From positions 1 through 64,000 of the forward strand of contig NZ_JAHESF010000012.1 in the NCBI RefSeq assembly GCF_018598225.1: a stretch of DNA of 64,000 bases, given 5' to 3'. Made by a program: the position numbers and the translations under genes. Position 1 is the stretch's first letter. The number at the start of each line of letters is the position of its first letter. This DNA is from Chryseosolibacter histidinae. Lineage in GTDB: Bacteria > Bacteroidota > Bacteroidia > Cytophagales > Cyclobacteriaceae. A model generated the notes under the pieces. The model saw only the letters and a program-made list of their open reading frames with translations, was not told the DNA's origin and made no database searches. Positions 18,167-26,551 of the stretch are shown in pieces.

Positions 18167-20536
18167 TTAGAATTTGAATCGGTAAGCAACAGAGGGGATC
18201 AGCGGGAACAGGCTGTACTGGATGAATTTCTTCTGTCCATGTTTGTCGTACCCGATGTCCATGAAGAAAGGATTTTTGCGACTGTACACGTTGTAAATGG
18301 CAATGCTCCAGGCACGTTCTCCCCAATTTGTTTTTTTCTTCGTGGTATAGCTCAGGTCAAGCCGGTGGTACGCGCGCATCCTGTAGTTGTTGCGGCTTTC
18401 ATAGTAATCTATGGAGCCACCTGCATCGTAGAAGGTGCGCTCGGCAGGTACGTCAGACACGTTCTGTGCGTAAGAAGATTTCGGCAGCGACACCGCTGTG
18501 CCCGTTCCATACACCCAGGTCAAAGCAAGATCTTTATTTTCTTTCCACGAATAGGTGAGGGCAACTTCCACGTCGTGGCGCCGGTCATATTTGTAGGGGA
18601 AAGTTTTTCCGTTGTTGAGGTTGGCAAACGTGCGGTTTGTCCACGAGAGCGTATAGCCCACCCATCCGCTTACCTTTCCCGTCTTCTTCTGCAGAAAGAG
18701 CTCCGCGCCATAACTTTCGCCTGAGCCTGTCTCTACTTTGGTCTGCCAGTCGCTTTCAATGTTGAGGTAGCTCGCGCCGTCTTTGTACTCTATCAAACCT
18801 TTCATTTTTTTATAATAACCTTCCAGGCTCACCTCGTATGTCTTGTTCAGGTTGTAGGCAAGTCCCGCTGACGAAATGTATGATCGTTCGGGCCTCACCC
18901 GTGGTGTGGCAGGTACCCACAGGTCTGTAGGCAGACCCAGCCCTGCGTTGGTGAGCAGGTGAATGTATTGTGTCATTTGTGCGTAAGAAGCCTTGAGCGA
19001 TACGTCCGGTGTGAGCAGGTAACGTGCGCTGAACCGCGGCTGCAAGGAATGGTAAAATTTGTTCTGTACGTAGAAGCCTGAGGCATGCAAACCTGCGTTC
19101 ACCTTGAGCTTGTCGGTGATGAGAAAATCGTCTTCAACGTATCCGTAAAATTCTTCCGCAAAGATCTTACGCGCGCCAAAGGTGGTGTCTTTCTTTTCCG
19201 TGTCATGGTAGCTGTACACGCCTGGCGTAAAAAGGTGCTCGATGCCCTGCACGCCGAACTTGATGTAGTGGCTGGGGTTGGGTATGTAGTCCATATCCCA
19301 TTTCAGCGCGTAGTCGCGGATGCCGGAGGTATATTCATCTTTAAAGAACTCAGTGGTGGTGCCTGAGGCATCGGTGGTTTTGTTTTCAGACTTGGCCGAC
19401 ACAGCAAAGCGATAACGGCTGTAGGTGGCCGTAACGTTGCTGAAAAGTTTGTTGGTAAAGATCTTGTTCCAGCGCAACGCCGTGGTGATGTTGCCCCAGC
19501 GCAGGCTGAACTCATCTTCATAGCTCACATGTTCTTTGCCGTTTTGTGCTTGGTTGTCATAAGAATCTTTGAAGCGCGAATACGCCTTGTCATCGCCCAG
19601 GTAAGTGCTGAGATAAATCCGGTTCCGGTCGTTGATACGGTGGTTGATCTTGGTGTTCAGATCGTAGAAGAAATAACCTGTTGTAACGTCACCTTTCGAC
19701 AGCGCTTTCACCATGGGCCTCGAGAGCAGGTCGATATAGGTTCTTCGGGCAGAGACAATGAAAGAGGTCCTGTCTTTTTTAATGGGGCCTTCCACCGTTA
19801 AGCGCGACGCCACCAGGCCAAACGAGCCTTCGCCCTTCAGCGTTTTGGTGTTGCCTTCTTTCATGCTGATGTCTATCACGGAGCTGAGCCTGCCGCCATA
19901 TCGCGCCGGAAATCCACCTTTCACCAGCTCCACGTGATTGATGGCGTCGGCGTTGAATACAGAAATAAAACCGAAGAGGTGAGAGGCATTGTATACGGGC
20001 ACGCCATCCAGCAGCAACAGGTTTTGGTCAGGGCCACCACCGCGCACATAAAGACCGCTGCTGCCTTCGGCGCCCGACTGCACACCGGGCAACAGCTGCA
20101 GCACCTTGAGCACATCGGTTTCACCGAGCAGCGCCGGCATCGCTTTGATCTGCTCGATGGGCACATCTATCGTTCCCATCCGGGTGCTTTCCTGTATCGG
20201 GTCTTCGGCGGTGGCGGTGATCTCTACTTCCTTCAGTTGCGTGCCATCGTTGAGCTCAAGGTTAATGGTGGTGTCACGCGTTAGTAGAAACTTAAGCGTG
20301 AGGGGCTCATAGCCAACGTAAGAGACCCGCAGGTGTACCGTGTCGCGGGGTAGGGTGAGGCTGTAAAAACCGTAGTTGTTAGCGGTGGTTCCCTGCGTTG
20401 TGCCGATGCTGTAGATGCTGGCGCCGATCAAGTGTTCGCCACTGTTCCGTGATTTAACAGATCCGCTGATGGTGCGCTTTTGCGCCTGCAGGTACAGGGG
20501 TACCATGAAGAGGGTGATCACACAAAGTGATTTCAT
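18167..20536 (-). CDS. TonB-dependent outer-membrane receptor with carboxypeptidase-like N-domain
   Basis: A 789-residue receptor: signal peptide (LCVITLFMVPLYLQA), a carboxypeptidase-regulatory-like domain (~20-105: ISGSVKSRNSGEHLIGASI ... VGYEPLTL), a plug domain (~120-235: GETDVLKVLQLLPGVQSG, YVRGGGPDQNLLLLDGVPVY, FPARYGGRLSSVIDI) and a 22-strand-type barrel ending in YRFKF. It imports an unknown ligand with energy from TonB/ExbBD. The reading upstream of ATG 20536 passes through a heptamer repeat (GPWTIDRG-like peptide) and is not real. Partner: the DUF4249 lipoprotein immediately downstream. No cobalamin riboswitch or sigma/anti-sigma pair is adjacent. Confidence 0.93.
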   Translation of the reverse strand: MKSLCVITLFMVPLYLQAQKRTISGSVKSRNSGEHLIGASIYSIGTTQGTTANNYGFYSLTLPRDTVHLRVSYVGYEPLTLKFLLTRDTTINLELNDGTQLKEVEITATAEDPIQESTRMGTIDVPIEQIKAMPALLGETDVLKVLQLLPGVQSGAEGSSGLYVRGGGPDQNLLLLDGVPVYNASHLFGFISVFNADAINHVELVKGGFPARYGGRLSSVIDISMKEGNTKTLKGEGSFGLVASRLTVEGPIKKDRTSFIVSARRTYIDLLSRPMVKALSKGDVTTGYFFYDLNTKINHRINDRNRIYLSTYLGDDKAYSRFKDSYDNQAQNGKEHVSYEDEFSLRWGNITTALRWNKIFTNKLFSNVTATYSRYRFAVSAKSENKTTDASGTTTEFFKDEYTSGIRDYALKWDMDYIPNPSHYIKFGVQGIEHLFTPGVYSYHDTEKKDTTFGARKIFAEEFYGYVEDDFLITDKLKVNAGLHASGFYVQNKFYHSLQPRFSARYLLTPDVSLKASYAQMTQYIHLLTNAGLGLPTDLWVPATPRVRPERSYISSAGLAYNLNKTYEVSLEGYYKKMKGLIEYKDGASYLNIESDWQTKVETGSGESYGAELFLQKKTGKVSGWVGYTLSWTNRTFANLNNGKTFPYKYDRRHDVEVALTYSWKENKDLALTWVYGTGTAVSLPKSSYAQNVSDVPAERTFYDAGGSIDYYESRNNYRMRAYHRLDLSYTTKKKTNWGERAWSIAIYNVYSRKNPFFMDIGYDKHGQKKFIQYSLFPLIPSVAYRFKF

Positions 20537-20604
20537 GAGAGGTTGAGGGGTTAGGTGCGGAGATAACGTTTGGGGTTTCCGTTTTAGTATACGCAGGTAA
20601 AAAA

Positions 20605-20718
20605 GTCCACGGTCTATGGTCCATGGTCCATGGCCGTACATCATTTGCCTCTGGAATCGGAGCTTGCATTGAGGCCGGGCACCACGCGGCTATTGACTAT
20701 GGACTATCGACTATGGAC
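20605..20718. repeat. Two-armed heptamer element (GTCCATG) in a divergent promoter region
   Basis: Left arm 20605-20632 (GTCCACG, GTCTATG, GTCCATG, GTCCATG); right arm 20691-20718 (TATTGAC, TATGGAC, TATCGAC, TATGGAC). It is between the divergent starts of the TonB receptor and the OmpA lipoprotein, so at this site the element cannot be serving merely as a terminator for converging genes. Confidence 0.88.
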
Positions 20719-20765
20719 TGTTCTAATAATTCTTTATTTTTCGGACAAATAACATTTTTTAACCT

Positions 20766-21713
20766 ATGAAGAAATTATTGTTGGGTGCATGTTTGGTAAC
20801 CATTTTTTCATCGTGCATCGTCACCAAAAAGAAGTACGATGACCTGCTGGCGCAAAAGGTCCGCACGGAAGCCGACCTGGCCGACCGCGATGCGCAGTTG
20901 CAGAAAGCCAATACAGACCTGCAAGACCTTGACCAGAAGCTCAAGAAATTGAAGGAAGATACCACCAACCTCGGCATAGACGTACGCAACACCAGCCAGA
21001 AGCTGGCATCGCTCGAAAAGGAGCACGAGCAGCTCAACACCTATTACAAAAACCTGATGACCAGCAGCGGCAAGCTGAACCGCGACATCGCCCAGCAACA
21101 GGAGCAGCTTATGGCCATCCAGCAAAACCTGGAGAACACCCGCAAGCTGAACGATTCACTGAGCAACAGCCTGGCGGAGCGCGAAAAGAAAGTGCATGAG
21201 CTCGAAGCCGTGCTGGCTAACAAAGACAAGGCCGTGCAGGATCTGCGCTCGAAGATCACCAACGCCCTGCTCAACTTTAAAGAGAACGATATCACCGTAA
21301 AAGTGAAGAACGGAAAAGTATATGTTTCGCTGGCCGAGCAGTTGTTGTTCGGTAGCGGTAGCGTGGAGGTGGACGCCAAAGGTGTTACCGCCCTGCAGCA
21401 GCTGGCAAAGGCCATCAAAGATCAGCGCGACATCAACATCATGGTGGAAGGTCATACAGACAATGTGCCGATCTCGAAGAAATCACAGTACATGAGCGAC
21501 AACTGGGACCTGAGCGTGATGCGTGCTACGTCCATCACCCGCATTCTTACAAAAGCAGGTGTTGCTTCGCAGCAGATCACGGCTTCGGGCAGGGGAGAGT
21601 TTTCGCCGCTGATGGCCAACGACTCGCCGCAGAACAAATCACGGAACAGGAGAACGGAGATCATCATCACACCTGACCTCGACGAGCTGTTCAAGATCCT
21701 TGAATCAAACTAA
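20766..21713 (+). CDS. OmpA-family peptidoglycan-binding lipoprotein
   Basis: A 315-residue protein with a lipobox (GACLVTIFSSC, Cys ~17), a long coiled coil (~25-165, heptad-rich LAQKVRTEADLADRDAQLQ and following) and a C-terminal OmpA-like domain (~195-305). Peptidoglycan-binding marks are VEGHTDNVPI, NWDLSVMRA, ITASGRGEFSPL and NRRTEIII. It probably tethers the outer membrane to the cell wall; lipid anchoring plus a long rod would bridge the periplasm. Start ATG 20766 is fixed by the lipobox. A small membrane peptide gene follows 12 bp downstream. Confidence 0.93.
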   Translation: MKKLLLGACLVTIFSSCIVTKKKYDDLLAQKVRTEADLADRDAQLQKANTDLQDLDQKLKKLKEDTTNLGIDVRNTSQKLASLEKEHEQLNTYYKNLMTSSGKLNRDIAQQQEQLMAIQQNLENTRKLNDSLSNSLAEREKKVHELEAVLANKDKAVQDLRSKITNALLNFKENDITVKVKNGKVYVSLAEQLLFGSGSVEVDAKGVTALQQLAKAIKDQRDINIMVEGHTDNVPISKKSQYMSDNWDLSVMRATSITRILTKAGVASQQITASGRGEFSPLMANDSPQNKSRNRRTEIIITPDLDELFKILESN

Positions 21714-21725
21714 CCTGTAAACACC

Positions 21726-21893
21726 ATGAGCAGGCTCATATCATTACTCATCCTGGTGATCGACGTTATCGTGATCATCGACATCGTTCGCAGCAACAAA
21801 GACACCGAAAAGAAGATCCTGTGGATCATCGCCGTAGTATTTCTTCCCGTGCTCGGCCCGATCTTGTATTACTTCCTCGGTAACAGGAGGTAG
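21726..21893 (+). CDS. PLDc_N (phospholipase D nuclease N-terminal) membrane peptide
   Basis: A 55-residue protein, too short for the usual ORF cut-off. It has two hydrophobic helices (LISLLILVIDVIVIIDIV and IAVVFLPVLGPILYYFLG) separated by a charged RSNKDTEKKILW linker. The WIIAVVFLPVLGPILYYFLG ending is the signature of the PLDc_N domain, found at the N-terminus of cardiolipin synthases and as free small proteins. It starts 12 bp after the OmpA gene with ATG at 21726 and is probably co-transcribed with it. A heptamer element begins 4 bp after its stop codon. Confidence 0.85.
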   Translation: MSRLISLLILVIDVIVIIDIVRSNKDTEKKILWIIAVVFLPVLGPILYYFLGNRR

Positions 21894-21897
21894 GGGA

Positions 21898-21946
21898 GTC
21901 CACGGACCACGGTCCACGGTAGGGCGTGTAACGTCTTGCGGTGGAC
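21898..21946. repeat. Short heptamer element (GTCCACG)
   Basis: Three units (21898-21918: GTCCACG, GACCACG, GTCCACG), a short core containing GTAGGGCGTGTAACGTC, then one reverse-complement unit at 21940-21946 followed by a T-rich stretch. This is a reduced member of the family and might act as a terminator for the OmpA/PLDc_N transcript. Confidence 0.75.
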
Positions 21947-22019
21947 TGTTTTATTTAACAGGCAGCCCAGCTCTAAACCATAAATTGTAAATCGTTGGGC
22001 GTTGCCTCGTGCCTCGGCC

Positions 22020-22270
22020 CGGGCTATCCGCTGCAAGTCCTCCGCCGGCGCGCGAGCCATCGGGTGCGGGCTTTCCGCTGCTATCCCTAACGCTGGGTGC
22101 TTCGATTGAGAGGTGCGTGTTTGGCAACTCGGGTGTGGATGGCGTGGGGGGAGGACACCATGGTGTGTATTGCGCCTTTAGCGTGGGGCTTACACCCCAC
22201 GCTAGTTATGGCGCCCTTTCAGGGCTCGCCTTTGGATCGACCCTTTCAGGGTTTCGGACCCTGGAAGGGT
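22020..22270. repeat. Repeat-rich non-coding spacer: 21-bp direct repeat and three hairpins
   Basis: No gene is supported between 21947 and 22280. Seen here: two copies of CGGGCTWTCCGCTGC plus six further similar bases (22020-22040 and 22067-22087); a hairpin with GCGTGGGG at 22181-22188 pairing CCCCACGC at 22195-22202; a GCCC/GGGC hairpin at 22212-22223; and a 13-bp stem at 22240-22252/22258-22270 (ACCCTTTCAGGGT type). The last resembles the hairpin at 27671-27704. Open readings across this stretch have no coding character. Confidence 0.6.
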
Positions 22271-22280
22271 TGGCACAATG

Positions 22281-22555
22281 CGGAGCGAGCGTATTTAGTG
22301 CTTCGGAGCGAGTTTTATGAATTTCGGAGACTGACTTTATTTTTTCGGTGCTGGTTATTTCTTTTTCGGAGCAAGAAATTGATTATTCGGAGTATGTTCC
22401 ATGTTGCTTCTTGCTTGAATCTACTTTTTTGGAACGAGTTTTATGTTCGTCGGAGGACCAAGCAAACTTTTCGGAGGAAGTTTCATGTTTATCGGCTGAG
22501 TTTTTAAGCCTTGCGGCCACCACCTTTATTTCTTCGGGGGTTTCTATAAATAAAA
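22281..22555. repeat. 21-bp period array of CGGAG plus T-rich units
   Basis: About 13 degenerate units start with CGGAG (or CGGTG, CGGCT, CGGCC, CGGGG). Starts are 22281, then 22304, 22325, 22346, 22367, 22388, 22409 (degenerate), 22430 (TGGAA), 22451, 22472, 22493, 22514 and 22535. Every step after the first is exactly 21 bp. The consensus is close to CGGAGnnagttttatnttttt. The period equals two DNA helical turns and three codons. On the minus strand it reads as a 7-residue repeat rich in Ser, Lys and Glu, but a stop codon interrupts that frame, so I class it as non-coding. Confidence 0.8.
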
Positions 22556-22590
22556 AAGACAGGGAAGGTAATAGCCTCCTGCCTTTTTTA
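22552..22590. terminator. Bidirectional terminator downstream of the helical-protein gene
   Basis: AAAAAAG with CAGG and AGG pairs to CCT, CCTG and CTTTTTT across a short loop, giving U-runs on both strands. It lies 26 bp after the stop of the minus-strand gene at 22616. Confidence 0.65.
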
Positions 22591-22615
22591 ATGTTTAACA
22601 AATTGCTCTCAGGTC

Positions 22616-23356
22616 TTAATCACGCTTTACCGTAAACCTTAAGGAGCCGAATTGCTTGAACTGCGGACTTGTGGCGCCAAACAATGATTTAACATAGTTC
22701 TTCGTGCCCTGGGCTACATCATACAGGCCGGTGCCCTGGGCGTATAGCACTTTGTCACGGGCAATTCTAGCATTGCTGAGAGCGGTGGCGGCCAGGATCA
22801 CGGCGCTGTTCTTTGCCCGCATATCTTCAAGCATAGCGGTGAGCGTTGCCACCTTCAATGCGTCTTCATTGGGCTTATACGCCGGCTCCGCTGTGAGCGT
22901 CTGGATAAGCTGCGCAAAATGATTGATGGTGTTGTCAAAGCCCTGCTGCGAAACAGAGGCCGTTTTAGGTGCCTCGGCTGCCGATGCGTCTTCGCCTGCA
23001 GCGGGCTTTTTAAGTGACACTGCCCGCCGGCCCTGGATCTTGTTGTTTACTGTTTTTGCGTCGTCCAGGGTCTGCCGTGCTGCATCTGTCGCAGCAAGCG
23101 CGTTGACAATTCGGGTTGCCAATGGCTTCAGGTCTTTGAAAGCAATTTCACGCGCGTTGGTGGCATTGTCGTGCGCCGTCTTTGCTGCTTTCAGTGCCTG
23201 CAACGCTGTGTTTGCTTCGGCGAGTTGTGCCGTGAGCGCGGTTAACTTCAGTGATCCTTTTACAGGATTGTACGTGGGGCCGTAGCTGGTGCAGAGGCCG
23301 ATGAGCTCTTCAAACTTGGCCACGTTAATAGCGTGGCCTGACTCGTTAGATGCCAT
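22616..23356 (-). CDS. Helical hypothetical protein with internal duplication
   Basis: A 246-residue soluble protein from the ATG at 23356. The 28 codons upstream of it have no support. Its N-terminal half (INVAKFEELIGLCTSYGPTYNPVKGSLKL) and C-terminal half (INHFAQLIQTLTAEPAYKPNEDALKV) are similar, so it is an internal duplication of an Ala-rich helical hairpin, probably a pair of four-helix bundles; a Lys/Pro/Ala linker lies between. The type is widespread in Bacteroidota as hypothetical proteins. No signal peptide or catalytic motif. Function unknown. The following 23357-23776 spacer holds no gene. Confidence 0.8.
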   Translation of the reverse strand: MASNESGHAINVAKFEELIGLCTSYGPTYNPVKGSLKLTALTAQLAEANTALQALKAAKTAHDNATNAREIAFKDLKPLATRIVNALAATDAARQTLDDAKTVNNKIQGRRAVSLKKPAAGEDASAAEAPKTASVSQQGFDNTINHFAQLIQTLTAEPAYKPNEDALKVATLTAMLEDMRAKNSAVILAATALSNARIARDKVLYAQGTGLYDVAQGTKNYVKSLFGATSPQFKQFGSLRFTVKRD

Positions 23357-23776
23357 AAAAGAAAGGGTTTTAGTTGAACAATTATTTAAAGTGCATGAGC
23401 CTTGCAACGCGTTATTACTCTCTGAGAGAGCAAGGATCATTTGATTAAGATAACGATGGGAGATGGGAGTGTTGTGTTTTTGAGAGGCGAATTTTTGTGA
23501 GGAAGTGTATTTAGATCAGTAGTGGTGATAATTGTGGTAGAAGTCGGTATTGAAATTTACAACACTACATTAGTGTCCAGTATAATCATCAATATCCGCA
23601 ATAAAGTTACAAACTGCCCACTATGTATATCGGGCCGGTTTCCCATACGTAGAAAACTAATCTTTTTTTAAAAGAAGATAGTTATTTTAGCGAGATAGGG
23701 CTCATTAGGGCAATGGAATAAATGGGCTCCGTGCGGTATAGTTGAGGTTATAAGAATAACTACAAAATTAATAGGA
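23357..23776. other. AT-rich intergenic region upstream of the AAA-methyltransferase gene
   Basis: No open reading frame or RNA gene is supported in these 420 bp. Base composition shifts to AT-rich here and stays so to about 26.9 kb. The stretch must carry the promoters of the divergent genes on either side. The only marked word is TTAGGGCAATG at 23705-23715, which recurs at the other end of the cassette. Confidence 0.5.
23705..23715. promoter_or_regulatory. TTAGGGCAATG, copy 1 (operator or flanking repeat)
   Basis: This 11-bp word lies 62 bp before the AAA-methyltransferase start and recurs exactly at 26806-26816, just upstream of the XRE regulator start. Here it is preceded by AGGGCTCAT, giving AGGGC twice at 10-bp spacing. 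It is either an operator for the XRE protein controlling both promoters or a direct repeat flanking an insertion. Confidence 0.4.
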
Positions 23777-25687
23777 ATGAGAATCACCAAAGTAGAGATA
23801 CCAAAATCCGCAGATGGGATTGATCAAATAAAAATGGATAAATTAGGTAAGGTAGTTTTAATAGCAGGAAAGAATGGTTCAGGTAAGACAAGGATTTTGA
23901 ACAAAATTTTTGGAGCATTTAATACGAAACCCGTAAAACAGGTAATTGATAATGCCAAAACCCATTTGGAACAAGGTATGAACCAATTGGCCGATCGTGA
24001 TCGAGCGATAACGAACTTCACTGAGATTCTATCAAAAGAAAAGGACAATGTTCGTATTGAGGCAATTAATAAGGCAATATCAGACGAGATTAGATCAAGG
24101 GAAATGACATTAAAGGTAATTGCTCAATGTGAGACAGTTTTAGGCTGGAAGCAAATTGAAACTAGCGAAATCGGAGATTCTTATGTTGCAGTTCGATTTG
24201 TTCCGAAAATATTAAAATTGCACGACTGTAGCGCACTTCCAAGGAAGGAAATTACTAGTTATGCAGCTAGCATAAATTCAGTAGGTGTGGAAAGCCTCCC
24301 CCAAGGCTCTTTTGCCAAAATCCAAGTAATTCAAGATCGTTGGTTTAGTTCAACTCATCAGAATTCTCAAGTTCCAGAGAAGGAAAAATTAAAGGCCATA
24401 GAGGACTATGAGAAATTGACAAAAATTGTTGGCGTTTTTCTTGGTACTTCTATTGGCCGAAATATTGATGATGAGCCTACATTATTTGGCCTTCCAATGG
24501 GACAGTCTAATTTATCGGATGGTCAGAGAATTCTGCTTCAGTTTTGTTTGGCAATATATAGCCAGGAAACCGCATTGAAAGATTTAATTCTAATCCTTGA
24601 CGAACCGGAAAATCACCTTCATCCTTCAGTCATCATTGAAACAATTGAAAGAATACAGCAATGTGTTTTTGAAGGGCAAATTTGGATTGCGACTCATTCG
24701 GTTCCTTTGCTCGCTCATTTTGACCCATCACTTATTTGGTACGTGGAAGATGGCAAAATAGAGCACGCTGGAAAAATCCCCGAAAAAGTATTGCAAAGCC
24801 TGTTGGGTGACGAAAATGAGATTGCTAGGCTACAAGATTTTATCAGTTTGCCTGCTCAGTTCGCCACTAGCCGTTATGCGTTCGAATGCCTGCTGGATCC
24901 GGGCGTAGTTATGACCGATGGAAAAGATCCTCAATCATCGCAGGTTAGAACGGACTTGTTAAATCTGGTGTCGGCCGGCAAGCTTAGAGTTCTCGAGTTT
25001 GGAGCTGGTAAGGGACGCTTAATTTCAAATATTGTAGATCTGGATGAAGCCAATCATGAGAAATTGGTAGAAAAAATAGACTACGTTGCTTATGATAAAT
25101 ACCCAACAGATAAGGAGTATTGTGAAAATGCTTTAAGCAAGGCGTATGGAAACAGTGAAAGACGATACTTCAATGATATGGGACAACTCTTGTCAGTCTA
25201 TGACAAGGAGAGCTTTGATGTTGTTGTAATGTGCAATGTTCTTCACGAGATTGATCCGAAAGATTGGCTAAAATTATTCCGAGCTGATGGTATGATATCA
25301 AACCTCTTAAGTGAGAATGGAGTACTATTGCTTGTTGAGGATCATCAAATACCGGTTGGCGAAAAGGCTTATCAAAAAGGTTTTTTGGTGTTGGATACGC
25401 CGCAGTTGAAAGAATTATTCAAAATCACCGAAAGGGATATTGATTTTTCCTTTAGCCAAAAAAAGGAAGGTAGGTTAAAAGCACACCGAATTCCTAAAAG
25501 ACTTTTAATGCAAGTAGATGAAAAATCTCGATTAGCAGCCATTAAATCATTGAGTAATACAGCAAGAGAAAAAATTATTGAGATCCGGGAAATGAAAAAA
25601 AATTATCAGAACGGAAAGCTGCATGGATTCTGGACACAACAATTCGCAAATGCTCAATTAAACATTGCCGAATTTACGGGTGAATAG
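23777..25687 (+). CDS. AAA/ABC-type ATPase fused to a class I methyltransferase
   Basis: A 636-residue two-part protein. Part 1 (~1-370) is an ABC/OLD-like AAA ATPase: Walker A GKNGSGKT at 31-38, a short helical insert (~50-120), ABC signature LSDGQ near 246, Walker B LILILDEPENHLHP near 272, and the switch histidine in ATHS near 304. Part 2 (~375-600) is a SAM-dependent methyltransferase: motif I LEFGAGKGR near 406, the acidic strand-2 end VAYDKYP, and motif NVLHEIDPKDW near 486. No TOPRIM or nuclease domain follows the ATPase, unlike OLD or PARIS proteins. It is the first gene of an AT-rich operon with a two-TM protein and a convergent XRE regulator; anti-phage function is plausible but unproven. 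I do not know a named system with this fusion. Confidence 0.9.
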   Translation: MRITKVEIPKSADGIDQIKMDKLGKVVLIAGKNGSGKTRILNKIFGAFNTKPVKQVIDNAKTHLEQGMNQLADRDRAITNFTEILSKEKDNVRIEAINKAISDEIRSREMTLKVIAQCETVLGWKQIETSEIGDSYVAVRFVPKILKLHDCSALPRKEITSYAASINSVGVESLPQGSFAKIQVIQDRWFSSTHQNSQVPEKEKLKAIEDYEKLTKIVGVFLGTSIGRNIDDEPTLFGLPMGQSNLSDGQRILLQFCLAIYSQETALKDLILILDEPENHLHPSVIIETIERIQQCVFEGQIWIATHSVPLLAHFDPSLIWYVEDGKIEHAGKIPEKVLQSLLGDENEIARLQDFISLPAQFATSRYAFECLLDPGVVMTDGKDPQSSQVRTDLLNLVSAGKLRVLEFGAGKGRLISNIVDLDEANHEKLVEKIDYVAYDKYPTDKEYCENALSKAYGNSERRYFNDMGQLLSVYDKESFDVVVMCNVLHEIDPKDWLKLFRADGMISNLLSENGVLLLVEDHQIPVGEKAYQKGFLVLDTPQLKELFKITERDIDFSFSQKKEGRLKAHRIPKRLLMQVDEKSRLAAIKSLSNTAREKIIEIREMKKNYQNGKLHGFWTQQFANAQLNIAEFTGE

Positions 25688-25720
25688 ACCTAACACTGAA
25701 ATACTTAGTAGTTGAAAACG

Positions 25721-26551
25721 ATGAAGGGATTCAGAAGTGCTTTAAGAGAGAATAAATTGTTAATCGGCGTTGTGCTGACCATGGAACTCATTTCGTTTTT
25801 TGTTTGGAGGTATGGTAACGGTGGTTTAAGCGATTTTGGCCTGAATTTTTTTACGGAAATTCTTGGGGTATTTGTGACGGTTTTAATAATCGACTATTTG
25901 GTAGAACAGCGCGAGAAGAGAAAATTGATCCCCGTTAGACTGGCCATTTATCATGACGCTCAAAGGTTCTTTATCAGATTCTATTCGTTCTGGGTTGAAG
26001 CATATAGAATTTCTGTACCAGACAAGGCCCCTCCCACAATAGAACGCTTCTTTTCAGACGAAGGAATAGGAAAGGTGTTTCATAATCTATGGTTGGACTC
26101 ACAGCCTAACGTGACGCCGCCAAGAGACTGGTGGACATGGATCGGACAACATAGGGAGGAATTGACCGAGAAGGGGCACAAATTTTTGGAAAGGCACGTC
26201 ATCTATGCAGACCCAATACTGTATAAGGCAATTCATGCCTTTTGTGAAGGCACTTTTATGACGACATTACCTTTGATGAATTCCATTCGTCAATCAGATG
26301 CCCAATTCGGGAGCAAAAGACTGCACATTTTGGGTAACTGTGCGCCTAGACCGCAAACGGAAGATTATGAGAACATGCTTCAGGTTTATTACTGGCTTAG
26401 AAATAATTTCGATGTTCTAAAAAGGCACGAATCCAGAATATTTAAGGTGAGCTATGAGGCAATTACAGATGAGAATAGAGTATTAACATGTAGGGTGCCC
26501 GATGCGGTAGTATTAGAGTATTTTCAGGAGCAACAGAAAAGGAAAAGTTAG
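25721..26551 (+). CDS. Two-TM membrane protein, likely partner of the AAA-methyltransferase
   Basis: A 276-residue protein from the ATG at 25721. A TTG three codons earlier is less likely. It has two N-terminal membrane helices (~13-31 LLIGVVLTMELISFFVW and ~42-60 TEILGVFVTVLIIDYLV), then a basic VEQREKRKLIPVR stretch and ~210 soluble residues without a motif I recognise (WWTWIGQHREEL, HVIYADPILYKAIHAFCEG). The topology puts the large domain in the cytoplasm. It begins 33 bp after the ATPase stop and shares its AT-rich composition, so one operon is likely. Membrane proteins of this layout are common effectors in defence operons, which is analogy only. Its stop overlaps the XRE gene's stop by 4 bp, tail to tail. 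Confidence 0.8.
   Translation: MKGFRSALRENKLLIGVVLTMELISFFVWRYGNGGLSDFGLNFFTEILGVFVTVLIIDYLVEQREKRKLIPVRLAIYHDAQRFFIRFYSFWVEAYRISVPDKAPPTIERFFSDEGIGKVFHNLWLDSQPNVTPPRDWWTWIGQHREELTEKGHKFLERHVIYADPILYKAIHAFCEGTFMTTLPLMNSIRQSDAQFGSKRLHILGNCAPRPQTEDYENMLQVYYWLRNNFDVLKRHESRIFKVSYEAITDENRVLTCRVPDAVVLEYFQEQQKRKS

Noticed and set aside
22281-22555. Possible CRISPR array
   Set aside because: The repeated word is only ~5-7 conserved bases in a 21-bp step with no 28-36-bp identical repeats and no unique spacers; no cas genes are in the window.
22383-22601. Minus-strand heptapeptide-repeat reading inside the 21-bp array
   Set aside because: It is interrupted by a stop at its 3' end within the array and has no start context or family match; composition follows from the DNA repeat.
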